Of a stretch of 64,000 bases of DNA, positions 13,011-24,019 are shown one piece after another. The position numbers were made by a program, and so were the translations under genes. Source of the DNA: Paracentrotus lividus (lineage: Eukaryota; Echinodermata; Echinoidea; Camarodonta; Echinidae). The stretch spans positions 20,514,664 to 20,578,663 of the forward strand of contig CALNVZ010002974.1 of assembly GCA_940671915.1 (NCBI GenBank), read 5' to 3'. The notes beneath the pieces were generated by a model. The model was given only the letters and a program-made list of their open reading frames with translations, had not been told where the DNA came from and ran no database searches. The first letter of the stretch is position 1; each line of letters opens with the position of its first letter.

Positions 13011-14862
13011 AATTAATCATGGACTACTCTAATCATGCATAACACACACGGGATACATGTAATTTGGATAGTTATTTACTTGAATTGTTTGCCATTTGGC
13101 ACTGGTCGTGTCACTCACGCTTGCTCGATGTCGTGTCACTCACGACACATAGAGTGGACCGTTTAACACAGAGGGAAATGATTGATAAGGGAAAATAAAT
13201 GTCAGGAAGAGGTACACTATTCATGGAACAAAACTATCACCAGCACTGTATGGTACCTTAAGAGATTCTACTTGGGCACAAATCAACCGTAACCAAAATA
13301 TTCAGAAACCCATGTCATATTTTTTTGTTGTCGTCACTCACAGCCACCTGTTATTTTTAATCATAAAATTCCAGGACACAATTGTAAATTCAAATCCAAA
13401 TGTAATGACACATGCACTCATCATTATACAAATTTATTAATATGGTAGTTCATGATCCATTTCACTCTTCTCACCATCCATCATCCATCACATTCCTTCT
13501 ATCAGTCCCAATGTCATGCTCTCTCACGTTTGAAAAATGACCACAATAAATTTAGATCTTAAGCCGGTTGAACAAGCATTTGTTTAAAACCAATGAATAC
13601 AATTATCTACTTGTGAAGTAAATTTTATGATAAATTGCATTGTTGTTTTTGTTTTTTTTTTTTCTCAAAAGGCATTATTTGAAAAATGTTTTAAAACATA
13701 ACAGAATACTCCTGTTACCTAACATTTATTTAATGTGCAATATGAGGGGGACTGACTTCAACATCATCTCAAATTTATCTTTTCTTATTTCATTTTATTT
13801 ATTTGTTCAAAGTACATTACAGGGTGATTTGGTGGTGCTAATTACTTCAGCTCATCAACTTGTCAAATAAAAAAAATCTTCCACACAAGTTTTTTGATCT
13901 AAAAATGGGCCTTAAGTGGAATAGGATTTCTCCAACAACCCTGCCACTTCATGGTGTGTCGAAAAGACCAAATTCTCAATCCACCAGTGTGATGTATAGT
14001 CGAGGTGGAAAATCTTGGATATGATATCAGAGACTAATGTATATTGATTAGCCGTGCATTCACGGTAACACTGAATGTGAACATGCTGTTGTTTGCAGAC
14101 AATAATTATCCTTTCATGGAATCCCACAGCAGACTTGGTATGGATGCAATGCGGATTGTTCAGGCAGCCAGCGGTGACACATTAATGTGTCGATCATGGC
14201 CTGCTTAAAGTAATAGGAGTGGACCCTTCTCCTCATGCCAAACTGTGTGATAGATCCCCGCCCCCATTTCTCCATTCGACACCCTTCCCCAGCCACCATC
14301 ATTATGCTACTATTACCGAAAATGATGTAATCTGATGAAACAATTTTCTTTTTGCTAACTTAAGCAGTTCCGGGTCTCCATGTACAGCAATATCATTTAA
14401 GATACACATACATCTGCACTGCACATACAAACTACATATTGACTTTATATATTGTAAATTTTCATATTGTCAACCTTATGCTGACAATGGAAAATATCAG
14501 AAAAGATGGGATTCATAGAGTTTTAATCATACCACTGACAACTTCCCCCGTACAAAAGTTACCCCAGGGGTATTTCACCTAGTCGTTTGTAATTTGCCAT
14601 GACTTTACAACGAAAACATGGTGATCAGACTTAATGCTAATGATCAAAGATGTGATTATAAGCCACCAATAAAACATGTACAGTCTTTGTAAAGTCACTT
14701 GGTAAACTTTATAACAACTTCCTAGCTACAGGAGTTAACTTTAACAGAACTTGGAGATAAACATCCCCAGGATCTACAAACTTAACCAGTATAGGTGTGA
14801 GGGGTGTTATCTGGTGGGGGTAGTTGTTCTTGGGCGGCAGGGTGGGCTAACAAGAAAAGTTG

Positions 14863-15396
14863 AAGACACTCCACGGATTTGAAACCTGTAATGGATTGAC
14901 CTATGTTTGGGACACATTCTGTGAAAAAATCAGCCTAAAAAAAGTTGGGCCATTTTTGTTACACTCCCAGGAATATTGCCAAAATTTCCCCTTTTTCTCC
15001 TTCCTGAAAAATTCAAAAAAATGGCAACATCCCTATTGCAAAAATGGAACCTTTCAATCCTTTGTTTTAAATTTTATTTACATGCCTGCAAAGAAGAACA
15101 TTTAAATTTAAAGCCCTGCAAATTTTATTTGAATCGAATAATTTCAAATTACTTTTAATAGGTCATGAAAATGACCATAAATTGAAAAATGCAAGGCTTT
15201 GAAGTCACCCAAAAAGGGTCAATTTTAGGGGGGTGGGATAACTATGAAGATAATTATGATCAGAAATTTTTAACCCCATTTTCGTGGGACCTACCCTCTA
15301 TGTACTTAAACCTCAGAAAATAAAAGAAATCCGCCGACCCCCATCTTCCAACTTTTTTCAAATCTGCCTGATTCTCTCAGACAGTGGCTCTTAAGC
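14863..15396 (+). repeat. Dispersed repeat unit, diverged copy 3
   Basis: It begins GAAGACACTCCACGGATTT, has GATAACTATGAAGATAATTA near its middle, and ends CTCTCAGACAGTGGCTCTTA. The order of landmarks is the same as in 12482-13010, but identity is clearly lower than between the two arms. This older copy lies immediately beyond the outer end of the right arm, so the arm boundary falls at or near an existing repeat. Confidence 0.7.
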
Positions 15397-16587
15397 AAAA
15401 AAAAAAAATCTGACAAAAGTGACTAGATATAAGAATAAGAGGCAATTAAAACACCATAGTCCCATACGTGCAAATTCCTGTTTGATCAATTATTCAGCGT
15501 TAGAAAACTGAATCACATAAATTTTTAACTTAAAGAATTGATTCTATTGTAAAGAGCCCTTTGTGTTGATATCAGATCCTAATTTGTATTTTCAAAGGCA
15601 CATCGCCACATTAAAATTTCAGCTAAATGTCCCATTTAGATTGAAAATGACCCTGTATCATTACACTTTAACTCTCATTATCTTGTGAAATTTTTGATCT
15701 CCAGAGAAGAATGATTGCCATTGAATTGTAGAACCTATCATCTTGCAATGAAAATACAGTCTCAACCCTGCCTATTTTTAATAGAGGGAATAACCAAATA
15801 TGTATTCACAAGTACAATTTACCACTGAATAATGCAGAGCAGTTTGAATCAGCACAACTTCATCAGAAGTTAATATTTCCTCCCAGAAAATACTCCCACT
15901 GCAAATGCTTTTTGATCAATCAAAGGAGTATTAATTGCCAAGCAGCATACAAGAACCTCCTCTCATGTTTACTCCCAAAGGTTTACCCGATGCATGTGGC
16001 CTGATTCCAAAGCAGAGAGGACCAGATCCCAAATCCTCAAGATCATCCCAATAGATCTCAGGTGAAAAGAACCAGGAAATGTTTTAGAAGCTCTATCAAT
16101 CAATCAATGACCAGGTGTTGAGTCAAAGCACTTGGTTTAATTGCCTGTGTAGATAACATTAAAGGGAGCACAACTTCTAAGAAGTTTTAAAAGTACAGAT
16201 AATTATTGATAAGATATGATTTTTCAAAACAAATTTTTAACCAACAGCTAAATAGGCAATCAATTGCTAAATTAAACAAGGGGAGCTACAGCTCTGAGTT
16301 TCAGGTGAGGAACTTCTTAAAGACGATCTCCATGTTACAAAACAACTCTTCCAATGTCACTCTGACTCTGACAAAGATTCTGCTAGAATCGAAAGCTCGG
16401 GTTTATTTTTACTATTGATTTAACATTAAAACAAAAATATTGATAAACTTGATAAAGCTGAGGTGAATAATAATCTTTAATTTGATTTGATTTGTTGCTA
16501 AATGGATCATCCTCTTGAATCTAGGATTTGTCATTCTATGACAGGCATGTACCTTGGAAGTTCCATGTACCTCTTGTCTCTCCTCAG
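15397..16587. other. No supported gene
   Basis: AT-rich sequence with a poly-A tract near 15397. An open frame at 16206-16418 contains a CAG|GTGAGG donor-like site near 16303. It could be part of the transcript that ends in the exon at 16588-16764, but there is no independent support. Confidence 0.4.
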
Positions 16588-16764
16588 GTTGGAATCAATA
16601 ACATCAACATTACACCAGAAATCAATGATGTCGAAGAGCTCCCTCTATTCTCAGAGGGTAATAGTAAGTCAGGTGCACAGGACACTAAATCCGCCATCGA
16701 AATGACGGAGGGAGAGAGAGGCAGGCAGAATGATCTGCTGATTAAACCATTTGTATTCCTTTGA
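16588..16764 (+). CDS. Candidate 3'-terminal exon, product unknown
   Basis: A pyrimidine-rich acceptor (CTCTTGTCTCTCCTCAG) precedes an open frame of 58 codons that begins VGINNINITPEINDVEELP. It ends with TGA at 16762-16764. An AATAAA signal lies at 16798-16803, only 34 bases past the stop, which fits a last coding exon with a short 3' UTR. The peptide is acidic and polar (EELPLFSEG, EMTEGERGRQN), like a flexible C-terminal tail. No family is recognised and no upstream exon can be assigned with confidence. Confidence 0.38.
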   Translation, partial: VGINNINITPEINDVEELPLFSEGNSKSGAQDTKSAIEMTEGERGRQNDLLIKPFVFL

Positions 16765-16797
16765 ATTTTGCTTTTTTAAGCTAATGTACAAGGATCA

Positions 16798-16803
16798 AAT
16801 AAA
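16798..16803 (+). terminator. Polyadenylation signal AATAAA
   Basis: Canonical hexamer 34 bases after the stop codon of the candidate terminal exon. A lone hexamer is weak evidence; its position is what makes it of interest. Confidence 0.35.
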
Positions 16804-17674
16804 ATGAAATGTTTGTAATTTCAATTTGCAAGGGCTTGAACCCATGACCTTCATATCTCCTCCAAAAGAATTAAATACCACATGATTATCTTGTCTTAGC
16901 TAATACTTACATATACATACATGTATTGTACATTAAAGTCTCTGGCCCATATTCACAAAGGTGGCCTAAAGTTAAGCCTAGCTTAAATCTGTGGTTTAAC
17001 TATTGCTAGCAAAATGGGAGACAAATGTCTAAGTTGTAATGTTCCTTACACTTTTACTGGATTCTAGAATTGTGCTTTAGTGGTTAAGAAAACTTCGTAC
17101 TTATCATTCCCATGCAGTTTTTAATAGTTAAGTACCAAAAATTCTGATAAATCGACATTCAGCGAAATGAGCTATTGAACAGATGACGTAGCCCGTGCAA
17201 TATCCAAGAATCTATTCAACGGCTTGCAATAGATCCATGACACGTAGATCTACACACTGAAATTACATACACCTACATGCGCGAATGCGCTGCATACACT
17301 GCGTGTATGTACTAAACCTATTTTGTGCGCGTAGGCGCCTGCAGGGCGACGCATGCAGTTCATTGCAATTATTTTCAACACAATTATAGATTCTACACGG
17401 AACACGATCGCTAATATAGACGGGGACAAGTGTTAATTTGGAATTAAGTGTTGGACCGCGAGGATTAATTAACATGATTAGGCCCTAATTAAGGTTGGAC
17501 AACGCATATTCATTCAATATCTGGTGAGTGATGATAAATCGAACAGTTAACTTAACTTTTTTTTTAAAGTTAAGATTCTCTTGCTTGGCTAGATCTAGAT
17601 CTAACGTTAGAGGGTCTAGCCTAGGCTAAATTAGATCTTAACCTTGACCGGTAGACATCGAGTGTTGTATAAAA
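16804..17674. other. No gene; includes a CpG-rich patch
   Basis: Around 17270-17470 the sequence becomes rich in CG dinucleotides (TGCGCGAATGCGC, GTGCGCGTAGGCGCC), unlike its surroundings. It could be an unmethylated promoter patch, but no exon can be tied to it. At 16945-17000 a GGCCCATATTCACAAAGGTGG start resembles the tips of small inverted-repeat elements. Confidence 0.4.
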
Positions 17675-17840
17675 GCAATATTCAATGTTTTATTTCGTGC
17701 AAGGGTTCGAATATTACATTCGGTGCAAGTTGAACCTTGATCTATTCAACTCCGCTTACGCGTCGTTGAATAGATCAAGGTTCAACTTGCACGCTCATGT
17801 AATATTCGTAACCCTTGCACTCAATAACATTGAATATTGC
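17675..17840. repeat. 76-bp-arm hairpin (foldback/MITE)
   Basis: GCAATATTCAATG at 17675 and CATTGAATATTGC ending at 17840 are reverse complements. The arms continue inward through CAAGTTGAACCTTGATCTAT and its complement to a 14-base loop (17751-17764). Pairing is nearly complete apart from a few mismatches. TATA lies close to both tips and may be the target duplication. It has no coding capacity; it is probably a small foldback transposon. Confidence 0.8.
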
Positions 17841-18566
17841 TATACTATCTCCTTCTTGCTATACTCTTTACTCCATCTCTAGCTCACCCCTCTCTCTCTC
17901 TCTACCAATCCCTCTCTCTCCTCACATTTACAGGGATTGTATAACTTCATACAGGATCTAAAAACAAAATGACTCTTCCAACCAATGCTGTAACCATAAT
18001 GGAATAGAACTTTTATGTCAGGCAAGAAAGACCTGAGATTTTGAAGCTAATCGGTTGTTTAATTGCCAAGATATTGGTGATGGAATATCATTATAATCAT
18101 AGGCGTAGCGAGGTACGCTGAGATGAATTTATCAATTTTTTTTATTACATGCACTGACAGGATGTACGGCCTCACTGCTCAGATTTTTGCAAGCCTCCAC
18201 AAAGTTAAAACCCTTTAATGCAGCCCTTGATTCTGGACATTGTATTAACTCTCCATTGGGTCTTTCTTTCTCTCTATCCCTAGTCTCCACTTTTCTGTCC
18301 CCTTCTCTCTCCTCAGTAACTTTAAACCCTCGAAAGTCCCAGCCCTTGGATCATGTTGTTTGAGCTACCCATTGCACTTTGATTATCTTTTTAAGGACCA
18401 TATGGCTAAATGTCTATTTGCTTATCTTAAAACAGATATATGACAGGTTTCGCGAGAATCAATAGTTCTACACATTACATGTACCTTGATTTATACATTA
18501 AGTTGATGTATAAACATCCACTTTCCCATAGAGAAGATAGTAACTGATTTATAATGAATGCCCCCC

Positions 18567-18601
<35 letters not shown>

Positions 18602-19318
18602 GCTAACAAATAAATTTTGTGTAGCAATCATACAAACTGCATAGCAAATTTAGATTCGATACAGAATAATTATTCCCTGTTAATGAATAATAAAGGGTGA
18701 GATAGCCAACTTGATGATATTTTCCTGAAAGACTTAACGATATTCACACCTCCCCCTCTGCCATTGCATTGAATTCTTCCCTCTTCCTGTATCGATATCC
18801 ATGTATTGATTTCTCGTATGAAACTACATTCATGAAGCCAGCTGCAACTATGATAGTCATCTTATATCCACTCCATACAAGATGATATTATTGAGCAGGT
18901 AATTATAGCAAAACAACACCATTCCTTCTCGCCAGTCATATCAAAATAATTTCAATCACAGATTAAAATTTCATGTACTGTTATCTTTTTCTAAGATCTG
19001 ATATACTGGCGCGCAATTTTTATAAATACATGTAGACTGTATGAATTATATTTTTGACATTGAGTTTTTTTACAATGTTTCATTCAAACTTTTTAGAAAT
19101 GCAGCAATTAAAGTTATAATACATGTATGACACTTTTCTTAAATCTAGACAGATAAACTACGAACATAAATGTTATTAAAAATCCAGGAAGCATGTAGGA
19201 TTTAATGATTGATTGTTACATTTAAGTTGACATGATTGGTTTCTTGAAATACTTCTAGGCAGGTTTTCTTTTAGGTCAGTTTTAAGGGAGTTTAAATATT
19301 TTCAAATTATATTGCCTA
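17841..19318. other. No gene; microsatellite and poly-A tracts
   Basis: This stretch holds a CT-rich microsatellite (about 17886-17925), a second CT-rich stretch near 18260-18320 and a long poly-A run (about 18566-18598). No exon is evident. Confidence 0.55.
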
Positions 19319-19381
19319 TTAACCCGTTGACGACTGTGTGTTTACTGTTATAGCCAAATCAGCTCATCCCCAACAGGTTAA
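19319..19381. mobile_element. Short TTAA-ended MITE, copy 1
   Basis: It starts TTAACCCGTTGACGACTG and ends CCCCAACAGGTTAA. The tips are imperfect reverse complements (TTAACCnGTTG). The interior TTATAGCCAAATCAGCTC is shared with the copy at 38235-38327. TTAA tips suggest a TTAA-targeting family. The large P-like transposon begins only a few bases beyond it. Confidence 0.75.
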
Positions 19382-19388
19382 AGTATTC

Positions 19389-19395
19389 ATTATAT
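19389..19395. repeat. Target-site duplication, left copy (ATTATAT)
   Basis: ATTATAT directly precedes the left terminal repeat and is repeated exactly at 30022-30028 after the right one. A duplication of 7-8 bp is what P-superfamily transposition is known to leave. Confidence 0.85.
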
Positions 19396-19425
19396 CATGG
19401 ATATATAAGAGAGAAGGATAGACTG
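19396..19425 (+). repeat. Left terminal inverted repeat of the P-like element
   Basis: 30 bases identical to the reverse complement of 29992-30021. Beyond base 30 a weaker match (GTAATAAAA against ATAATAAAA) continues. Confidence 0.9.
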
Positions 19426-19439
19426 GGTAATAAAATTGA

Positions 19440-19684
19440 CTGTAGGATCCCTTGCGCCGACAGTCGAAAGTAAACACTCGCTAATCCCCGCCCTGCGGGA
19501 TACCGATCGTAAATCAGCGAGCGAACTGACAGTGTAGATGCATTATGGGATACGTTTCGCAACTGGTGATTGCTTTTGCGCATGCGCTCAAAACATTGTT
19601 TATCGTCGCTTGATTCGCTTTCTCCGTGATTTCTTATTCCGTTGGCGTTCTAAAATATCGAGTTTACATAGATTGTAGTTGAAT
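19440..19684 (+). promoter_or_regulatory. CpG-rich promoter region of the PHD gene, with NRF1-like site
   Basis: The 245 bases before the start codon are much richer in CG than the rest of the window. They contain TGCGCATGCGC at 19577-19587, a match to the palindromic NRF1 consensus. No TATA box is apparent near the start. A TATA-less CpG promoter with an NRF1 site would give broad expression. The sequence is seen directly; promoter activity is inferred. Confidence 0.55.
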
Positions 19685-22215
19685 ATGGCAGAAAATGATG
19701 ACCTGGTTTTCGAACCTCATGATTCTGAGATCGGAGTTTGTGAAGATGTATGTTTTTGTAGGATTCCTTCGACTGAAAATCTTGTGTTTTGCAATGGACC
19801 GAATTGCCCGATCGCTTACTTCCATGCTGAATGTGTTCGGAAGTACCAGACTTGCGAACCATCGACGCAGAGCACCACCAGTTGCACCGGCGATCAGCCC
19901 GTAGCCGAAACGGAGTGGCTATGTCATTTCTGCACTGATTCGAACGAGACAAATCGTGAAACAAGTGAGACTATCTTAATTAAATCTAATTGTATTAATT
20001 TGCTTGAAAATTACAGATATGCGAGTCCCCTAACGTTACATATATTTTTTGAAATCATAGACTATAATTTCAGGTCTAAATTAGAGTCGACAGTTTAAAC
20101 CAAAAAAACAAACAAAAAAAACACACACAAGCAGTTCACGTTTAAAAGCCAACTTGTTAGGTCAAAATCAAAAACGAAAATTTAAAAAATTGTTGAAGCC
20201 AAAAAATTAATTTGATGAATATTCAAATGTTATCTCGTACCATTATTTGTGATCATAAATTTATTTGCAATGTCTTTTCTCTAACTGTTAACTCTTAATT
20301 GTCTGAAGTATTTTTTTCTTTTCTTTTTTTTTGTTTTTGTTTTGTTGCATAACTTTTTAAAACTCTTTGGAAATCATAAAATTTAGCAAATAACGCAAAA
20401 TTATCAACATGATACCAGAGAATGACCACAATATCATGGATTTTATGATGCATATTTCCATATGATAACTCGTTCTATATTATTTGTGTCAATGTCATGT
20501 TTCATATTTCTGTATGCATGTTTAGATATCACGTTTTATTACATACTCTAAACAGACATAAATACCTTATTTCATGTTTCCTTTTGCCTTTTCAGATGAT
20601 CCAGGACAAGAAGAAGAGCCCCTAACTTCTTCATCTGGTCCGTCGAGTCGTAAAACCAACACCAGACAACCCAAAACAAGTATGTATTTTAATTGACCAA
20701 AGAATTGTAATTTTAAACAATATTTTTGTCATATTGACATAGAAGATGCATTTTGGTTTTAAATTATAATCAGGTAGTCATGCAATTTAGATTAAAAAAA
20801 AACCACACTAAAAAACAAAAAAACTATAGCATCCACAGACTTAAACTTGAAATTATTTTGAATAGTCCCAATATTGTTAATGTAAATTGTACCCATTTCA
20901 GTTTCCGTACTTGATCACAAAATGCATGAAGTACAATTTTAATAACAATGGTATTATTTAATTCATGAATAAAGCTTTATACTATTATTATACATGTAAT
21001 TTATCTCTTACCCTAATGACTAAATATTTAACCAAAAAAAAAAAAAAGAAATGGTCTCTAAATATCTTACTTTGCAAATGCATTTCAGTATCAATGATAT
21101 TGATTGGATATCATATTATAGAAACTTGCGTTTCACAAATATGGTGTTTTCATTTCATCCATCATTTATTTATCATAAGTAATTTCTGCTAATTTGTTTT
21201 CTTTTCAGGATTTGGTACTTCAACAAAGACACCCGGAGAAATCAAGTCACAGGCGTCATTCTTTGCCAAAGAGTCGATATCTCAACTTGCATCAGACCCT
21301 GTGTATCAAGACACCGAGCTGGGACAGAGGGTCATTAAGCTGGCAGAACAAATCAATTTGAGTTCCGAAAACTTTGAAAGAGCAACAAGTGTGATTGTTG
21401 ATGACCTCGTTGACATCATTTCATCGGCCAAGGACAAAGTTGTGGGACCAATTGCAAACACGTTCATCCTGCAACAGTTTCACGAATATAGGATTAGTGA
21501 GAAGGTCTATGGAGTGCTGCAAGAAGTTACTAGTTCGATCTCTTGCGACATGGATTGTGCCATGTTTTTTAATCAATATTTTTTACGCTCGATGCTTCAG
21601 AATATTCTGAAATTCAGCCGCGGAGAGGAGATCGCGGAGGATCATGTAGCGCTGTCTGCTCACGATGAACAGGTGCTCCGCTACGTTGCGGGATATATTT
21701 CCTACGCCCTACTAAAACGTTACGGGAGACAAAGTTCTGATGACGCTGAAGATGTAGTCAACTTTTTGAAGTCCTGGAAGAAAGACGACGATGATGGCAC
21801 AGAAGCTGACACTTTTCTGGAGTATACAAAGATATGGATAACTATCCAGAACAGAGGGGGATTGTTCTTTGTTTCGGACAAAATTTACATGCTGTTCAGG
21901 GCAATGGAACGTGTTACGAGAAAGCAGCTGCAGGTGAGGGCAATGCATGACCCTAACGAAACCATCAAGGATACCATCATCAAGAACATATATGGTAGCC
22001 ATCATGTTCAAAACCTGTGGCACGCTCTTGCATCAGACCTCAAGGATAGAATTTCATCACGGCTACTGGAGACGGTCATCAACTACTGGGCCAAGATCCG
22101 TATCGCAGCGTATGTCAAGTCCTACGTCACCATGAAGAGGCAGGAATCAAGCAAGGCAAAACAAGGAAAGAAAGCGCTACGTAAAGAACTTAAGAACAGA
22201 GAAAAGAAAGCCTAA
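19685..22215 (+). CDS. PHD-finger protein with P-transposase-like C-terminal region
   Basis: There are three exons: 19685-19964, 20596-20679 and 21209-22215. All introns are GT-AG, and both are phase 1, giving an uninterrupted 456-residue protein. The ATG at 19685 is the first in frame. Residues 19-83 form an ING-like PHD finger with ligands C23, C25, C36, C41, H47, C50, C80 and C83. The stretch between C50 and C80 is longer than usual, and Tyr45 replaces the tryptophan often found before the histidine. Such fingers are known to bind histone H3 tails. Residues about 160-420 resemble the C-terminal segment of P/THAP9-type transposases, with LRYVAGYISYALLKRY (about 278-293) and RGGLFF (337-342). 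The tail (about 431-456) is Lys/Arg-rich and may act as a nuclear localisation signal. It probably acts in the nucleus, targeting or completing the transposase encoded on the other strand; that role is inference. No catalytic motif is visible. Confidence 0.85.
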
Positions 22216-24019
22216 TTAGACTTTATTATTATTATCATGTAACACCATTTCAATTCTCAGTTACATATAGAAGTGGTAATAAATAATGTGCAGTTTAACA
22301 TTGAAGTGTATATATATAAGTCTCATTTTTTACTAGAGGGAGAATTATTCATTATCTATATGTATATATATGATACAATAAGTAACATGAATTTTATATT
22401 GATACATCTATTTTCGGTAAGAATGTTCTTTATTTCATTTTACGATTGGGGCCAGATATAGGGTATGATGAGACTTGAATGCCTTTCCAAAATCATGGAT
22501 ATTCTCTTATATACATCTACATGTATTCTTTGCGACCTGATTATACATTTACATAAAAGGAACTTGAGTTGCGATAGTACGTTTGTTACTTAATTGTTGG
22601 GTTATTTTTCAAATTATTTTTTTAACAGATGTACCTGCTGCATGAATACATGTCCAGTTTGTATGTATGAAAACTTAAGAAATGATATGTTATATTTCCT
22701 TTAATATTTCCTTTCGCATTATTTGTAAAATATCTGTAAATACGACTTTGTTCTACATGCAAGTAACATATAATCCTAAGGCTATAAAGCAATACTGATT
22801 TGGTTATTATTGTCTTCATACAATGTTGTGATTTTAAAGTTTGAAGCACAAATTTGTAAAAAGAACATAAATTGTGTATTTTTGTTTCGATTTATTCATG
22901 TATATAATGTTTGTTTGTTTTTTTGTTTTTTGTAGAAGCAATGGGATTCGACAATTGGAAATTTTGAGATATGTGGAAAAAGCTTTACACACAAAAGGCT
23001 AATTCATATTGTAGTTCATGCTTCAAATTTGTATATATTTATTTAGAATGACGAGATCTTACTTCATAAAGTTACATGTACGTTACATGGATTTGCAGAA
23101 TTCTGTAATCACCATAGTCTACATTTTTTAATATTAAATAAAAGTTTCACATATATATAAATGTACAATCTCATATTTGTATTTATTCTTCTGCAATTTT
23201 ATTTACAATGGAAATACATGTAGTTTATTTCACAACTATACAGGCAATACCATCCACTCTTGTTATAATGAGCATGTAGACAAAATTATTTGTTTTTAAT
23301 AGGTGCGATTGACTACATCCCAAAAGCCTCATTATGAAAGGAGTGGACTGTAAATTATAAGTTGCATGATTTGTTGATAAATGGATAGATATCCATTTAC
23401 AGAATTGAGTCTATGCATTTATAATCACCCTTCCCAGATCACCAATTGTTAACGCCATGGTAACATTTTTAAACAACCAATCAACGTGCAGTGTGTCATC
23501 ATGGATATATATATCCATGGTGTGATGAAAATACATGTACCATTGATGGCAAAGCTTGGATATACATGTACAAGATAAATATGAAATCTCTTGAAAATCC
23601 ATGGGCAAAGTTATATTAGAAAGTTTTATTCAATGGGGCCAAGGACTTTCCTTATGTAGCTTCAAATTTTCTTAATCAAATGAAAGACATAAATATGGAG
23701 AGCTTTTACACAACCAACTCCTTTATAAAAGACACTGCATAACAGACTTTTCTTCTGAATACAAGTACAAACTGAATATTTCTTCAAAATACAGTCAACC
23801 TTCATTAATTTGAATCATGTTACTGATGTGTACATGTATATATATCCATGGCACTGAAGAAATAGTTTTTACTTTGATGTGAAAGGTTATGAACCGTACA
23901 CTTGAGTGAATGTGAGTTGGACTCTGGCAAGGTTGACATACATCTTCTTAGCTCAGTTCATAAACGCCTCTTTAAAAACGTCTCTGTCCATGTGGAGATT
24001 TCTCTTACATGTATATTCC
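22216..24019. other. Central non-coding part of the P-like element
   Basis: This is the space between the 3' ends of the two convergent genes. AATAAA at 22278-22283, 62 bases after the stop, is the likely polyadenylation signal of the PHD gene. The rest is AT-rich with short ATATATCCATGG words near 23505-23520 and 23840-23852, which resemble the element's own tip (CATGGATATAT). No exon is supported. Confidence 0.6.

Larger units (their letters stand above)
9314..14846 (-). repeat. Right arm of the giant inverted repeat, indel-rich
   Basis: This is the reverse-complement copy of 2749-8077. Many of the differences noticed are single-base insertions or deletions, often a doubled base in a run, for example between 10080-10200 and its mate at 7230-7345. 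Nested copies of the foldback elements are carried along. No open frame is conserved between the arms. The pattern resembles uncorrected single-molecule sequence, but real divergence of an old palindrome is possible. Confidence 0.88.
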
